Source of the DNA: CAVQBL01 sp963710715
GTDB lineage: Bacteria; Pseudomonadota; Gammaproteobacteria; DSM-16500
DNA length: 64,000 bases
Reading direction: 5' to 3'
NCBI GenBank assembly: GCA_963710715.1
Contig: CAVQBL010000013.1
Coordinates: forward strand, 124,001-188,000
A model generated the notes under the pieces. It was not told the DNA's origin. It did no database searches and saw nothing but the letters and a program-made list of their open reading frames with translations. The position numbers and the translations under genes are program-made. The first letter of the stretch is position 1, and the number at the start of each line of letters is the position of its first letter. Shown here piece by piece: positions 7,812 through 16,398 of this stretch.

Positions 7812-9331
7812 GCCTGGATTTTCCAATTTTATCAATTTTAATTTGGCTTCCGGTTTTTGGTGCAGTTGCTGTGCTGATGACGGGAAGTGACAAGCATGCA
7901 TCGATTGCGCGCTGGATTGCAGCCATAGTTGCAATTACTAATCTGTTGCTGTGTATTCCATTATGCATGGCATTTGACTCCAGTACGTATGCTTTACAAT
8001 TTCAAGAACATCATCCATGGGTGACTGCTTATCAAATGCATTATTCGTTAGGAATTGATGGTATTTCGTTGGCAATGGTTGTGTTAACTAATTTCACTGG
8101 ATTGTTGGTCATTTTTGGCGGTTGTGAAGCGATTAAACTGCGTGTTGCACAGTACATGGCAGCTTTTCTTGTGATGCAGGGAATGATGATTGGTGTATTT
8201 GCTGCAACCGATGCGATTTTGTTTTACGTGTTTTGGGAAGGAATGTTAATTCCAATGTATTTAAGTATTGGAATGTGGGGAAGTGCAAATCGTTCTTATG
8301 CGTCAATTAAGTTCTTTTTGTATACTTTCTTGGGATCCATTTTAATGTTGATTGCTTTTCTATATTTGTATAATCAAACTAAAACATTTGAAATTGCTGC
8401 GTATTATCATCTCAATTTGAGCCTGGATAAGCAGGTATTACTCTTTTTTGCTTTCTTATTAGCGTTTGCTGTGAAAGTGCCCATGGTGCCTGTGCATACT
8501 TGGTTGCCCGATGCACATACGGAAGCGCCATCCGGTGGTTCAGTCATATTAGCTGCATTGATGTTGAAACTCGGTATTTATGGATTTTTACGCTTTAGCA
8601 TGCCCATTGTTCCTTTAGCATGCCAAGAATTGGCTTGGCTCATGATTATTTTATCGTTAATTGCAATTATTTATATCGGCCTTATCGCTATCGTGCAAAC
8701 GGATATGAAAAAATTAATTGCTTATTCTTCTATTGCGCATATGGGATTTGCTACTTTGGGTTGCTTCATGGTATTTGATATTGTACGGCATGCTGGGTCA
8801 TATCAAGATGCGTATATGAGTCTTGAAGGCGCTGTGATTCAAATGATTTCGCATGCTTTTGGTTCAGGTGCAATGTTTTTGGGCGTTGGAATTTTAGCAG
8901 ATCGTTATTATAACCACAGTCGGCAAATTAAAGATTATGGTGGTGTAGCAAATACCATGCCAGTTTTTGCAGCATTTTTCATGTTATTTGCAATGTCGAA
9001 TGTGGGTTTACCAGGGACGGCTGGGTTTGTCGGTGAATTTATGGTGATCATGAGCGCGTTCCAAGCACACTTTTGGATAGCATTTACTGCTGCGTTGACT
9101 TTAATTTTAGCGGCATCTTATTCATTATGGATGTATAAGCGAGTATTTTTTGGTCCCATTACGAATGAACATGTTGCCGAGTTTAAAGATATTACTTGGT
9201 TAGAGAAAACCAATTATATTTTATTGGCGATAGGGGTATTTTTTGTTGGACTTTATCCCGAGCCCATTTTACGGGTGTTAGATAAGACAGTAGGGCACTT
9301 GTTGGTGCAGAGTGTGGTGCTACAAGCATAG
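7808..9331 (+). CDS. nuoM: NADH-quinone oxidoreductase subunit M (NuoM)
   Basis: Second antiporter-like subunit of complex I; 507 aa from the ATG at 7808, which overlaps the nuoL stop (ATGA). An in-frame TTG at 7796 is less likely. Seen: FWEGMLIPMYLSIGMWG with the conserved glutamate, the lysine motif FAVKVPMVPVHTWLPDAHTE, QTDMKKLIAYSSIAHMGF, and GLPGTAGFVGEFM. Intact. The gap to nuoN is 188 bp, unusual for this operon, and is filled by copies of the dispersed CATTGCGAG repeat. Confidence 0.97.
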   Translation: MSLDFPILSILIWLPVFGAVAVLMTGSDKHASIARWIAAIVAITNLLLCIPLCMAFDSSTYALQFQEHHPWVTAYQMHYSLGIDGISLAMVVLTNFTGLLVIFGGCEAIKLRVAQYMAAFLVMQGMMIGVFAATDAILFYVFWEGMLIPMYLSIGMWGSANRSYASIKFFLYTFLGSILMLIAFLYLYNQTKTFEIAAYYHLNLSLDKQVLLFFAFLLAFAVKVPMVPVHTWLPDAHTEAPSGGSVILAALMLKLGIYGFLRFSMPIVPLACQELAWLMIILSLIAIIYIGLIAIVQTDMKKLIAYSSIAHMGFATLGCFMVFDIVRHAGSYQDAYMSLEGAVIQMISHAFGSGAMFLGVGILADRYYNHSRQIKDYGGVANTMPVFAAFFMLFAMSNVGLPGTAGFVGEFMVIMSAFQAHFWIAFTAALTLILAASYSLWMYKRVFFGPITNEHVAEFKDITWLEKTNYILLAIGVFFVGLYPEPILRVLDKTVGHLLVQSVVLQA

Positions 9332-9495
9332 CTCGCAATGGCAGGATCTTTAGCCTCGTCATTGCGAATCCCGCGTTCCCCGGTTGAGAATATGCCGGGC
9401 AAGTTTTGCAGCGGGATGAAGCAATCCAGGGGAACGTTGCTGTGCCCTCTGGATTGCTTCGCCATGCAGAGAGCGCATGGCTCGCAATGACGTTG
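9332..9495. repeat. Dispersed 'GTCATTGCGAG' repeat, composite copy between nuoM and nuoN
   Basis: The nuoM-nuoN spacer holds, in order, GCTCGCAATGGC, GTCATTGCGAATCCCGCG, GAAGCAATCCAGGGGAACG, CTCTGGATTGCTTCGCC and GGCTCGCAATGACG. The halves are in opposite orientation, so RNA from it would fold into a long imperfect hairpin inside the nuo operon. The closest relative in the window is 26349-26462, also inside an operon (yajC-secD). Confidence 0.8.
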
Positions 9496-9519
9496 AACAT
9501 TAACGGTTAAAAAATTATT

Positions 9520-10981
9520 ATGAATTTTACGATACCAAGTTTCTCTATTGCCATACCAGAAATTTTTTTACTGGGCATGGCGTGTATTATTTTGTTGGTG
9601 GATGTATTTATTTCTGAACGCAGAGGCATGGTGACGTACATACTGACCCAATTGACGTTAGCAGTTGCCTTCATTTTAGTTATCATGCAATACAAACAAT
9701 ATCCTAATCCCATTATTACTTTTGATGGCCATTATGTTTTAGATAAATTTGCACTCGTGCTAAGAAATAGTTATTTACGTCATGAGTTTTTTTGCTTTTG
9801 CTTATACACGCGATTATCTCCAAGAGCGCAATATTCCACGTGGTGAATATTATGTGCTGGGTTTGTTTGCCGTGATTGGGCATGTCAGTGATGGCATCTG
9901 CATATAGCTTTATTGTCGATTTATTTGGGTTTGGAATTATTGTCTTTAACTTTGTATGCCATGGTTGCATCAAAAAAATTCGATGGTTGCTACTGAAGCA
10001 GCAATGAAATATTTTGTGATGGGCGCGCTGGCTTCAGGCTTGTTTTTGTATGGGATTTCAATTGTGTATGGTGCGACAGGTTCGATTCAGATTTTAGACA
10101 TCTCAAAATTGCTTGAAACAACTTCATATGGCGAAAACATGATGGTTTTATTGGGCTTGGTTTTTATTATGTCGGGATTAATTTTTAAATTGGGTGCTGT
10201 GCCGTTTCATATGTGGGTTCCCGATGTGTATCAAGGTGCGCCCACGTGCGTGACTTTATTTATTGCCAGTGCACCTAAGATAGCAGCATTTGGCGATCAC
10301 GATGCGGATTTTGGCAGAAGCACTGCCAAGTTTAGAAGTGCAGTGGCAGCAAATGTTAATCGTTATTTCTGTGTTATCTATGTTTTTTGGAAATGTATTG
10401 GCAATTGCGCAAACGAATATTAAACGTATGCTGGCCTATTCTTCCATTGCGCACATCGGTTATTCTTTTTGGGTATTTTAGCTGGACCGTATTCAGCGGA
10501 TGGTTATTCTGCAGCAATGTTTTATATTGTTACTTATGTGCTAGTCGCTGCAGGTGCGTTTGCTGTGGTTGCCATCTTGAGTAAATCAGGCACTGAATTT
10601 GAGCGCTTAGAAGATTACCGTGGTTTGAATGCGCGTAACCCATGGCTAGCCTTTATGATGTTGTTATTGATGTTTTCTATGGCAGGTGTGCCACCAACAG
10701 TGGGTTTTTTTGCTAAATTAGGTTTATTGGAAGCACTAGTCGAGGCGCATTTAGTTTGGCTAGCGGCTATAGCGTTATTATTTGCTATTATCGGTGCTTA
10801 CTATTATTTGCGAGTCGTGATGTTGATGTATTTTGAAGAACCGGCAAAAGAATTCGTTGGACAGAAAATTAAAATGTCTTTAGACAGGATGATAGCGATT
10901 ACGCTTAACGGTATGGCAGCGCTAATACTGGGTTTATTGCCAAGTGGTTTGATCGATTTATGCCGCGTTTCTTTAGCTTAG
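9520..10981 (+). pseudogene. nuoN: NADH-quinone oxidoreductase subunit N (NuoN), six frameshifts
   Basis: The whole NuoN protein is recognisable but only by changing frame six times. Extra bases fall near 9765 (AGAAATAG), 9887 (TTGGGCATG), 9918 (GTCGATTTA), 9979 (AAAATTCGA) and 10288 (TTTGGCGATC). One base is missing near 10467 in a T-run (TCTTTTTGGG). Between these points sequence is well conserved: LGAVPFHMWVPDVYQGAP with the functional lysine region, QTNIKRMLAYSSIAHIGY, MAGVPPTVGFFAKLGLLEAL and IGAYYYLRVV. There is no other internal stop. Either the gene was inactivated very recently or the base calls here are wrong. A true loss would leave complex I without one pump module. The ATG at 9520 matches the family start. 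Confidence 0.9.
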
Positions 10982-11133
10982 CCTGTCTGTTTAAGCGGAT
11001 TTGAATCGCGTAATCGTTGAATCAAGAATCGTATAGCTAAGCCTAGATCTTCTATTTTCACAAGTTCATCCAATGGCGTAGAATTAGTCTCTTTGCGATA
11101 CGTTATGAGGTCTACGACCTTTTCTTTGTCCAT
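10978..11133 (-). CDS. Small hypothetical protein (51 aa)
   Basis: A minus-strand frame starting ATGGACAAAGAAAAGG and ending TAA, which overlaps the end of nuoN tail to tail. GGAG lies ten bases before the ATG. The product starts MDKEKVVDLITYRKE and has a second helix-like part LGLAIRFLIQRLRDSN; it is charged and soluble. No family recognised. The coding case rests on the clean Shine-Dalgarno and helical periodicity. Confidence 0.45.
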   Translation of the reverse strand: MDKEKVVDLITYRKETNSTPLDELVKIEDLGLAIRFLIQRLRDSNPLKQTG

Positions 11134-11330
11134 AAAACCCGTTCTCCATGTGTTTTTTTCTCTAGTGAGAACTTCTATTTATAAAGGAATTACCTACGGC
11201 TGACTATAGGTAAAAACACTATACAATATTGAGATTTTGCCTATATTATTAGCTAACGTAAGGTTTAATTTTTATCAAAAATGATTTTATTAAATAATAT
11301 TTGATCTCTTCCTGTTAATAAAAGGTTATT

Positions 11331-12356
11331 ATGAAATTATCAGACTTCCACTACGAACTACCCGATGAGCTCATTGCTCGCTTTCCTTTAAAGCAGCGTA
11401 GCACAAGCCGTCTTTTGTGTTTAAATGGCACAAATGGTGCTATTGAACATAGAAGCTTTGGTGATTTGCTTTCTTTGCTTAAGCCAGGTGATCTTTTAGT
11501 GCGCAATGATTCACGCGTTATCCCCGCTAGGCTTCTGGGTAAAAAAGAAAGCGGTGGTCAGATAGAAATGTTAGTGGAACGCATTTTGGATAATAAACGC
11601 GTACTTGCGCAAGTACGCGCGAGCAAATCTCCGCGACCAGGAAGTCGCTTATTATTTGCATCCAACGTGCAATTTGAAGTGATTACCAGACATGAGAGTT
11701 TATTCGAATTATTTTGCCTTGATTCTGAAAGATCTGTATTAGAAGTTATAGAAGCCATTGGTCAAATTCCTTTGCCACCTTATATGGATCGTGCACCAGA
11801 AGAGAGTGATAAAGAACGTTATCAAACTGTTTACGCTAAACATAAAGGATCGGTGGCAGCCCCCACAGCGGGATTGCATTTTGATCATGAAATGTTAAAT
11901 ACATTAAAATCTAAGGGAGTCGAAATTGCCTCGCTCACTTTGCATGTGGGTGCTGGAACTTTTTCGCCGGTGCGCGTAGAAAATATTACGCAACACCGTA
12001 TGCATCTTGAATACATTGAAGTGTCCGCTGTGCTTTGTGAGCAAATCAAAAAAACGCGAACACAAGGCGGCCGCGTTATTGCGGTGGGTACGACTACAGC
12101 GCGCAGCTTAGAAACCGCAAGTCGCAGCGGTGAAATTAAACCTTTTTGTGGCGACACAGATATTTTTATTTACCCTGGATTTCAATTTCAGTGCATAGAT
12201 GCATTAATTACCAATTTTCATTTGCCATCTTCCACTCTACTCATGTTAGTTTCAGCATTTGGCGGATATGAAAATGTAATGGCAGCATATAGAGAAGCTG
12301 TGAAGGAAAAATATCGATTTTTTAGCTACGGAGATGCAATGTGGGTGGTGCGTTGA
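11331..12356 (+). CDS. queA: S-adenosylmethionine:tRNA ribosyltransferase-isomerase (QueA)
   Basis: Transfers and isomerises the ribosyl part of SAM onto preQ1 at tRNA position 34, making epoxyqueuosine; cytoplasmic. 341 aa, full length. Family blocks seen: DFHYELPDELIARFP, NDSRVIPARLLGKK, GSVAAPTAGLHFD, LHVGAGTFSPVRV, and TNFHLPSSTLLMLVSAF. AAAGG lies five bases before the ATG. The usual partner tgt, often the next gene, is 12.5 kb downstream here, so queA is now transcriptionally separate. Confidence 0.97.
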   Translation: MKLSDFHYELPDELIARFPLKQRSTSRLLCLNGTNGAIEHRSFGDLLSLLKPGDLLVRNDSRVIPARLLGKKESGGQIEMLVERILDNKRVLAQVRASKSPRPGSRLLFASNVQFEVITRHESLFELFCLDSERSVLEVIEAIGQIPLPPYMDRAPEESDKERYQTVYAKHKGSVAAPTAGLHFDHEMLNTLKSKGVEIASLTLHVGAGTFSPVRVENITQHRMHLEYIEVSAVLCEQIKKTRTQGGRVIAVGTTTARSLETASRSGEIKPFCGDTDIFIYPGFQFQCIDALITNFHLPSSTLLMLVSAFGGYENVMAAYREAVKEKYRFFSYGDAMWVVR

Positions 12357-12817
12357 CGCCAACATCAGCATTTCACTAGTTCAAATTCTAATTTCTCACC
12401 AACTTTCGTTGCCACCAAATCCTCTTCAATAAAACCCGCAACCACAATCCCATCATCACTCAAAACACACTGACATTAATAAAATATTGGCTCATTTGCA
12501 TTTTCAACAGAACAATCAAGTCATGTTACCAGTCAATCGAGCACACCAACAAAATAAAGGTGAAGCTACACGGCATGTGTTAGAAGGGGGGGATGTATGG
12601 TGGAAAGAAAGGTGGAGATGAATAAGACTATTGACATTTAATTGGTTTATTGTTTACCATTTAGCCTCATTTATCGAAATAAAATAAGGTAAACAATGAC
12701 ATCAGGACGCTCTTTAGGCTCTTCCCCTACTGTTATTCTCTCAGCAGACGTCAATCTTGATACTCGCAAATAAAAAAAGAAGAAACCTAAAAAGATTTCT
12801 ATATCTGATGAGAAGAG
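12357..12817. other. Intergenic stretch with two gene scraps, left flank of the IS
   Basis: No intact gene. On the minus strand, 12365-12469 reads as a C-terminal scrap (CVLSDDGIVVAGFIEED..., ending LEFELVKC-stop) with no start. On the plus strand, an ATG at 12696 with AAGG eight bases upstream opens a 25-codon frame MTSGRSLGSSPTVILSADVN... that stops at 12771. In the next frame a lysine-rich run KKKKPKKISISDEKS leads straight into the left end of the insertion sequence. This looks like the 5' end of a gene interrupted by the IS. Confidence 0.4.
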
Positions 12818-12881
12818 TGATCTAGCCCCGACTTCACGGACACCTCACTAAGAGAGTAAAATCTCTGAAATCGAGGTGAAA

Positions 12882-13183
12882 AATGAACAAAAATAATCCA
12901 AAGAAAGAAACAGCCAGAAAGAAATATAGTCCTCAGTTTAAAGATCAAGCAGTAGAGCGAGCAAAAAAAGACGGTGTCCCCCAGGCAGCCAAAGATCTAG
13001 GCATCACAGAATCTATGCTTTACTACTGGCGTAGCTCAAAAAAATAAAGGTGGTAATACAATCGAAAACCAAAAAATTGAGCAAGCTGAAATGGCAAAAC
13101 TTAAACGTGAAGTTAATCGCCTGCAAGAGGAAAACGCCTTCTTAAAAAAAGTGGCCACGTACTTCACGAAAGAATCGAAGTGA
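12882..13183 (+). pseudogene. IS3-family transposase OrfA, frameshifted
   Basis: Starts MNKNNPKKETARKKYSPQFK and has the HTH core AAKDLGITESMLYYWRSS. The frame then stops because of one extra A in an A-run at about 13040. In the next frame it continues with a coiled-coil leucine zipper (EMAKLKREVNRLQEENAFL) and ends FTKESK-stop at 13183, overlapping the OrfB start (GTGA). OrfA binds the ends and fuses to OrfB by frameshifting in active copies. Confidence 0.8.
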
Positions 13184-14037
13184 GGTACGCCATGATAAAG
13201 GAAAACGTGGATTACTTTTCCGTGAAAATGATGTGTCGTTTGCTTTCTGTGTCGCCGAGTGGCTATTACAGTTGGCGTGATCGTCCATTGTCACCACGAG
13301 CACAGAAAAATGTTCTGCTTGCAGATAAAATAAAGCCTATTTTTGACGAAGAAAAATCTCGTGCTGGCGCCAAACGCATAGCAAAACGCTTAAAGCAGAA
13401 GGATATTCTGGTAGCGTCACCGTGTTGCAAGAATCATGCGAAAAAATGGTTGGCGAGCGAAAGCAGCAAGAAAATTCAAAGCAACAACAAACAGTAATCA
13501 TAATTTACCAGTTGCGCCTAATCTATTGCAGCAAAATTTCTTTGCTAGCAAGCCAAATGAAAAATGGGTCACTGACATTACCTATATTTGGACAGAGGAA
13601 GGCTGGCTTTATCTTGCGGTTGTAATGGACTTATATTCACGCATGGTGGTTGGCTGGTCGCTTCGGAGCGCATGACATCAAAGCTTGTCATTGATGCATT
13701 ACAAATGGCAATTTGGCGTCGTAAGAGTCCTCGTGGTGTGATTATTCATTCTGACCGTGGCAGCCAATATTGCTCTCATGATTATCAGGAATTACTAGCT
13801 GATAATGGCTTTATTTGCAGCATGAGCAAACGTGGTGATTGTTATGACAACGCCAGCATGGAAAGCTGGAATCATAGCTTCAAGGTTGAAGCTATTCATG
13901 GTGAAAAATTTTCAACACGTGCCTATGCAAAAAATCACGTGTTTGATTATATCGATGTATATTACAATCGAAAACGACTTCATTCTAGACTTGGCTATTT
14001 AAGCCCGGTATATTTTGAAGAACAAAAGGTCGCTTAG
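13180..14037 (+). pseudogene. IS3-family transposase OrfB (DDE/rve), three frameshifts
   Basis: Reads MRYAMIKENVDYFSVKMMC..., then loses frame near 13401 (one base missing), 13427 (one missing) and 13662 (one missing). The DDE triad is still visible: first D in KWVTDITYIW, second D in GVIIHSDRGSQYCS and E in NASMESWNHSFK. The end is NRKRLHSRLGYLSPVYFEEQ. Each defect is a single-base deletion, so the enzyme is inactive if the sequence is right. Confidence 0.85.
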
Positions 14038-14066
14038 TTAGTGTCCGTTTTTTCGGGGCGAGATCA

Positions 14067-14105
14067 AAGCGTGCCCACCATAAAAAGGTGGACACGCTAT
14101 CGCTT
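14067..14105. repeat. Hairpin of the 'GTGGGCACGC' family
   Basis: AGCGTGCCCACC and, after a short A-rich loop, GGTGGACACGCT form a stem with one mismatch, directly outside the right end of the IS. Relatives are at 49888-49920 and 61983-62019. Confidence 0.6.
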
Positions 14106-14159
14106 TGTTCACTTCTCGCCCTGGTTTCCAATATAAAAATTTTAACTACGAGGTAAATA

Positions 14160-15533
14160 ATGAAAATTACATTACTTAGAAATTTGCAATTAAAGTCAGT
14201 GTTTAAAAATACGGAAGAATATGTGAGAAAAGTTGTATTTGCACGTATTATTAATGAGATTGAGATAGATTATTTCTATACTAGGTTAGAGGGAAACCAA
14301 AAAGAAGAAATTAACTTTGACTGTTCTCCGAAGGAGTATTCATTACTGACAAGTGAAGATTTAATGGAATTTGTGGAAAAGGCCGTTAATTCGCGTGATG
14401 ACCTGGAACTACTATTAATAGATGATATTTGGAAGGATCTTGCTATTAAGCAACAAGAAAATACTACTTATATTTATGAAGTTGATCCCTATTTTGCAAA
14501 GTATGTAGCGAATCAACCGAAATTTCTTCAGCGGTTACTAACAGAAAATCCTCGACGCGTATATGTTGACCGCAAGGAAATTGATGAATATGTATCCAAA
14601 GAGACCGGTAACTTTTCTTTTGATACAAAGAAAACTCAAGAGAATTTTATGCCAAATCTTTATTCTTGTTTTGCGACAACAGTTTCAACAAATAAGAAGT
14701 TTCGAGAAGAACTAAAACAACTACAACTACCGCCACAGTGTAGCGAAGATAACGGAGATAGCGAAGATAACGAAAATAGCGGAAATGGGTTAGCTATTCT
14801 TTTGTATGTTATAAATGAAGATGGGCAAAAGCATATAAAACGTATGGAAATAAAACGCAGTAGTTTCTATGTGCTCCCACCACAAGCAAGGCAAGCTGTA
14901 AGTGATACAAAAAATGATGCGAATCGAGTAGTAAATAATATGGAAGAAAGTGATGAACTTAGCCTGGAATATGCAAAGTTTCTCAGCCTGCAATCTCCTG
15001 CAGTATCGCCAGATGCAATAGCTGGGCAATATCAATCAAACAATGTGAATCAAGAAGTAGCTAAGCAAGTATCAATAAACGTATTAAGAAGGGAGTCAGC
15101 TGTAAGTGCTACTGGTAACAATTCCTCCGGAGCTTCAGGTACATTGGCTGCGGGCGGCATGATTGAAGAAACCGTGGCACCTCAGTCAGGGAAACAGCCC
15201 ATTTACATTTCCGCAAACAGAGGCAACAAATCTCTTTATAGAGAGGCTAAAGTTGTTAGTGCAACACAAGCTGTAAGTGCTGCTAGTCAGCCGGTAGTAC
15301 CAGTCATCAGCCTGTTTGGTCCCTCTAATGCATCGTGTGCAGGTAATGAACCTCGATCAGGAGGAGCTTCAACTGGATCATTGCCATTTAATCCTTATAG
15401 TCCATTGAGTATAAATTCGTTCTTTAATGCTACTCCTACTGCATCGGGTGCGGGTAATGGAAATGTTGACAGATCTCAATCAGGAGAAGATGTAGTCATG
15501 GGTGATACATCCCAATATAGTACATTCCAATAG
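14160..15533 (+). CDS. Hypothetical protein with disordered S/A/G-rich C terminus, effector candidate
   Basis: A 457 aa protein without signal peptide or membrane helix. Residues 1-200 look folded, alternating charged and hydrophobic (EEYVRKVVFARIINEIEIDY, LTSEDLMEFVEKAVNS). A short acidic repeat EDNGDSEDNENS lies near 200. From about 290 on it is low complexity with S, A, G, N and Q. GAGG precedes the ATG by about seven bases. No family recognised. Large proteins with disordered tails next to mobile DNA are common among secreted effectors of Legionellales, but no secretion signal can be proven here. Its first codons and leader are duplicated at 15543-15601. Confidence 0.6.
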   Translation: MKITLLRNLQLKSVFKNTEEYVRKVVFARIINEIEIDYFYTRLEGNQKEEINFDCSPKEYSLLTSEDLMEFVEKAVNSRDDLELLLIDDIWKDLAIKQQENTTYIYEVDPYFAKYVANQPKFLQRLLTENPRRVYVDRKEIDEYVSKETGNFSFDTKKTQENFMPNLYSCFATTVSTNKKFREELKQLQLPPQCSEDNGDSEDNENSGNGLAILLYVINEDGQKHIKRMEIKRSSFYVLPPQARQAVSDTKNDANRVVNNMEESDELSLEYAKFLSLQSPAVSPDAIAGQYQSNNVNQEVAKQVSINVLRRESAVSATGNNSSGASGTLAAGGMIEETVAPQSGKQPIYISANRGNKSLYREAKVVSATQAVSAASQPVVPVISLFGPSNASCAGNEPRSGGASTGSLPFNPYSPLSINSFFNATPTASGAGNGNVDRSQSGEDVVMGDTSQYSTFQ

Positions 15534-15542
15534 AGTAAAAAT

Positions 15543-15601
15543 TTGTATCAATTTTAACTGCGAGGTTAACAATGAAAATTATATTAACTAGAACATTGTA
15601 A
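15543..15601 (+). pseudogene. Duplicated leader and first codons of the 14160 gene
   Basis: AATTTTAACTGCGAGGTTAACAATGAAAATTATATTAACTAG (given as its two parts AATTTTAACTGCGAGG and ATGAAAATTATATTAACTAG) matches the start of the upstream gene, AATTTTAACTACGAGG and ATGAAAATTACATTACTTAG. It stops after nine codons. It is the remnant of a tandem paralogue or of a leader duplication. Confidence 0.6.
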
Positions 15602-15664
15602 ACAGATTCGCAATCTCATGGTGCGATGCAAGGCTTATTATACATGTTGATCCGTACTCAATTT

Positions 15665-15684
15665 TCGTATATACTCGTATATAC
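15665..15684. promoter_or_regulatory. Tandem operator candidate upstream of mazEF-like pair
   Basis: Two perfect, adjacent copies of TCGTATATAC (each containing the palindrome GTATATAC) lie 17 bp before the MazE ATG, just upstream of its GGAG. Autoregulated antitoxins of the AbrB/MazE type bind such sites. No binding can be shown here. Confidence 0.5.
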
Positions 15685-15700
15685 ATTATAGGAGATAAGT

Positions 15701-15958
15701 ATGACAATTAAAATAGTAGTTTAACTATTCAGAAATGGGGAAATAGTCTCGCTGTGCGTATTCCCGTAACGATTGCACGTAGCGCGCATTTTCACCTTGG
15801 CACACCGGTTGAGCTAACGGTACAGGAAGATAATATCATTGTTAAACACTACCAGCGAAAAATTGACATTGGATGAAAGACTCGAGTCTGTTCGATCCCA
15901 AAAAACACGGTGGTGAAGCGATGCCATCAGAGCTCGTATTGGCGAGGAGAAATTTTAA
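15701..15958 (+). pseudogene. MazE-like (AbrB-fold) antitoxin, about four frameshifts
   Basis: ATG with GGAGATAAGT in front. The protein is legible in pieces: MTIKIVV, then IQKWGNSLAVRIPVTIARSA and FHLGTPVELTVQEDN, then LTLDERLES, FDPKKHGGEAMPSELV and GEEKF-stop. Frame changes fall near 15722, 15855 (extra A in an A-run), 15890 (extra G) and 15940. Residues between them are those of intact relatives of the family. The TAA stop overlaps the ATG of the toxin by one base. Confidence 0.75.
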
Positions 15959-16321
15959 TGCCGAAAAAAAGCTTGGGTACCTGATCGCGGTGAAATTATC
16001 TGGATTAATTACAATCCTCAAAGTGGCCGTGAAATGCGCGATATGCATCCAATGCTGGTATTATCGCCAAAGAGGTTTAATAATCGTACTGGTATTGTGA
16101 TAGGGCTGCCAATGACCACAGCTGAATATAACAGCACTAATCCATTTGCAGTTAAATTTCAAGGTCAGCGAGGTATTGTTAGCTATGTGTTAGCACACCA
16201 ACCAAAGTCTTTTGATTGGCGCCAACGCAATGCAAAAATTCATCCTTGGAAGCGAGCTCCAAAAGAAGTATTCACAACAGCTTGTGAATTATTGAATCAA
16301 ATTATATTGCTTACTGAATGA
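15958..16321 (+). pseudogene. MazF/PemK-type mRNA interferase, one frameshift
   Basis: Starts MPKKS, then an extra T near 15977 (AGCTTGGGTACC in place of a W-V-P reading) shifts the frame. After that it reads VPDRGEIIWINYNPQSGREM, then RDMHPMLVLSPKRFNNRTG and the rest of a PemK-like SH3 barrel to ELLNQIILLTE. The conserved GEI-W----P--G-E stretch is intact apart from the shift. Such toxins cut single-stranded RNA at short motifs. If the shift is real the toxin is dead, which fits the broken antitoxin. Confidence 0.8.
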
Positions 16322-16398
16322 GAGTTACTCGAAAATCCAAACCGGGTCAGACCTGACAAAACAGACTTATTAAAATAAACGAATGAGTTATGAAAAGT

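Larger units (their letters stand above)
12818..14066 (+). mobile_element. IS3-family insertion sequence, decayed (about 1249 bp)
   Basis: Terminal inverted repeats begin TGATCTAGCCCCGACTTCAC on the left and, read inward from the right, TGATCTCGCCCCGAAAAAAC; both continue ACGGACAC. They start with TG as is usual for IS3. Inside are orfA (helix-turn-helix) and orfB (DDE transposase), each with frameshifts. No clear 3-4 bp target duplication is visible (GAG on the left, AAG on the right). Likely immobile by itself. Confidence 0.85.

Noticed and set aside
9520..10481. Separate small genes in the nuoN region
   Set aside because: Each fragment matches consecutive parts of NuoN. They are pieces of one gene.
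12631..12654. Sigma-70 promoter with TTGACA before the 12696 frame
   Set aside because: No -10 box at a usable spacing (16-18 bp) follows the TTGACA.
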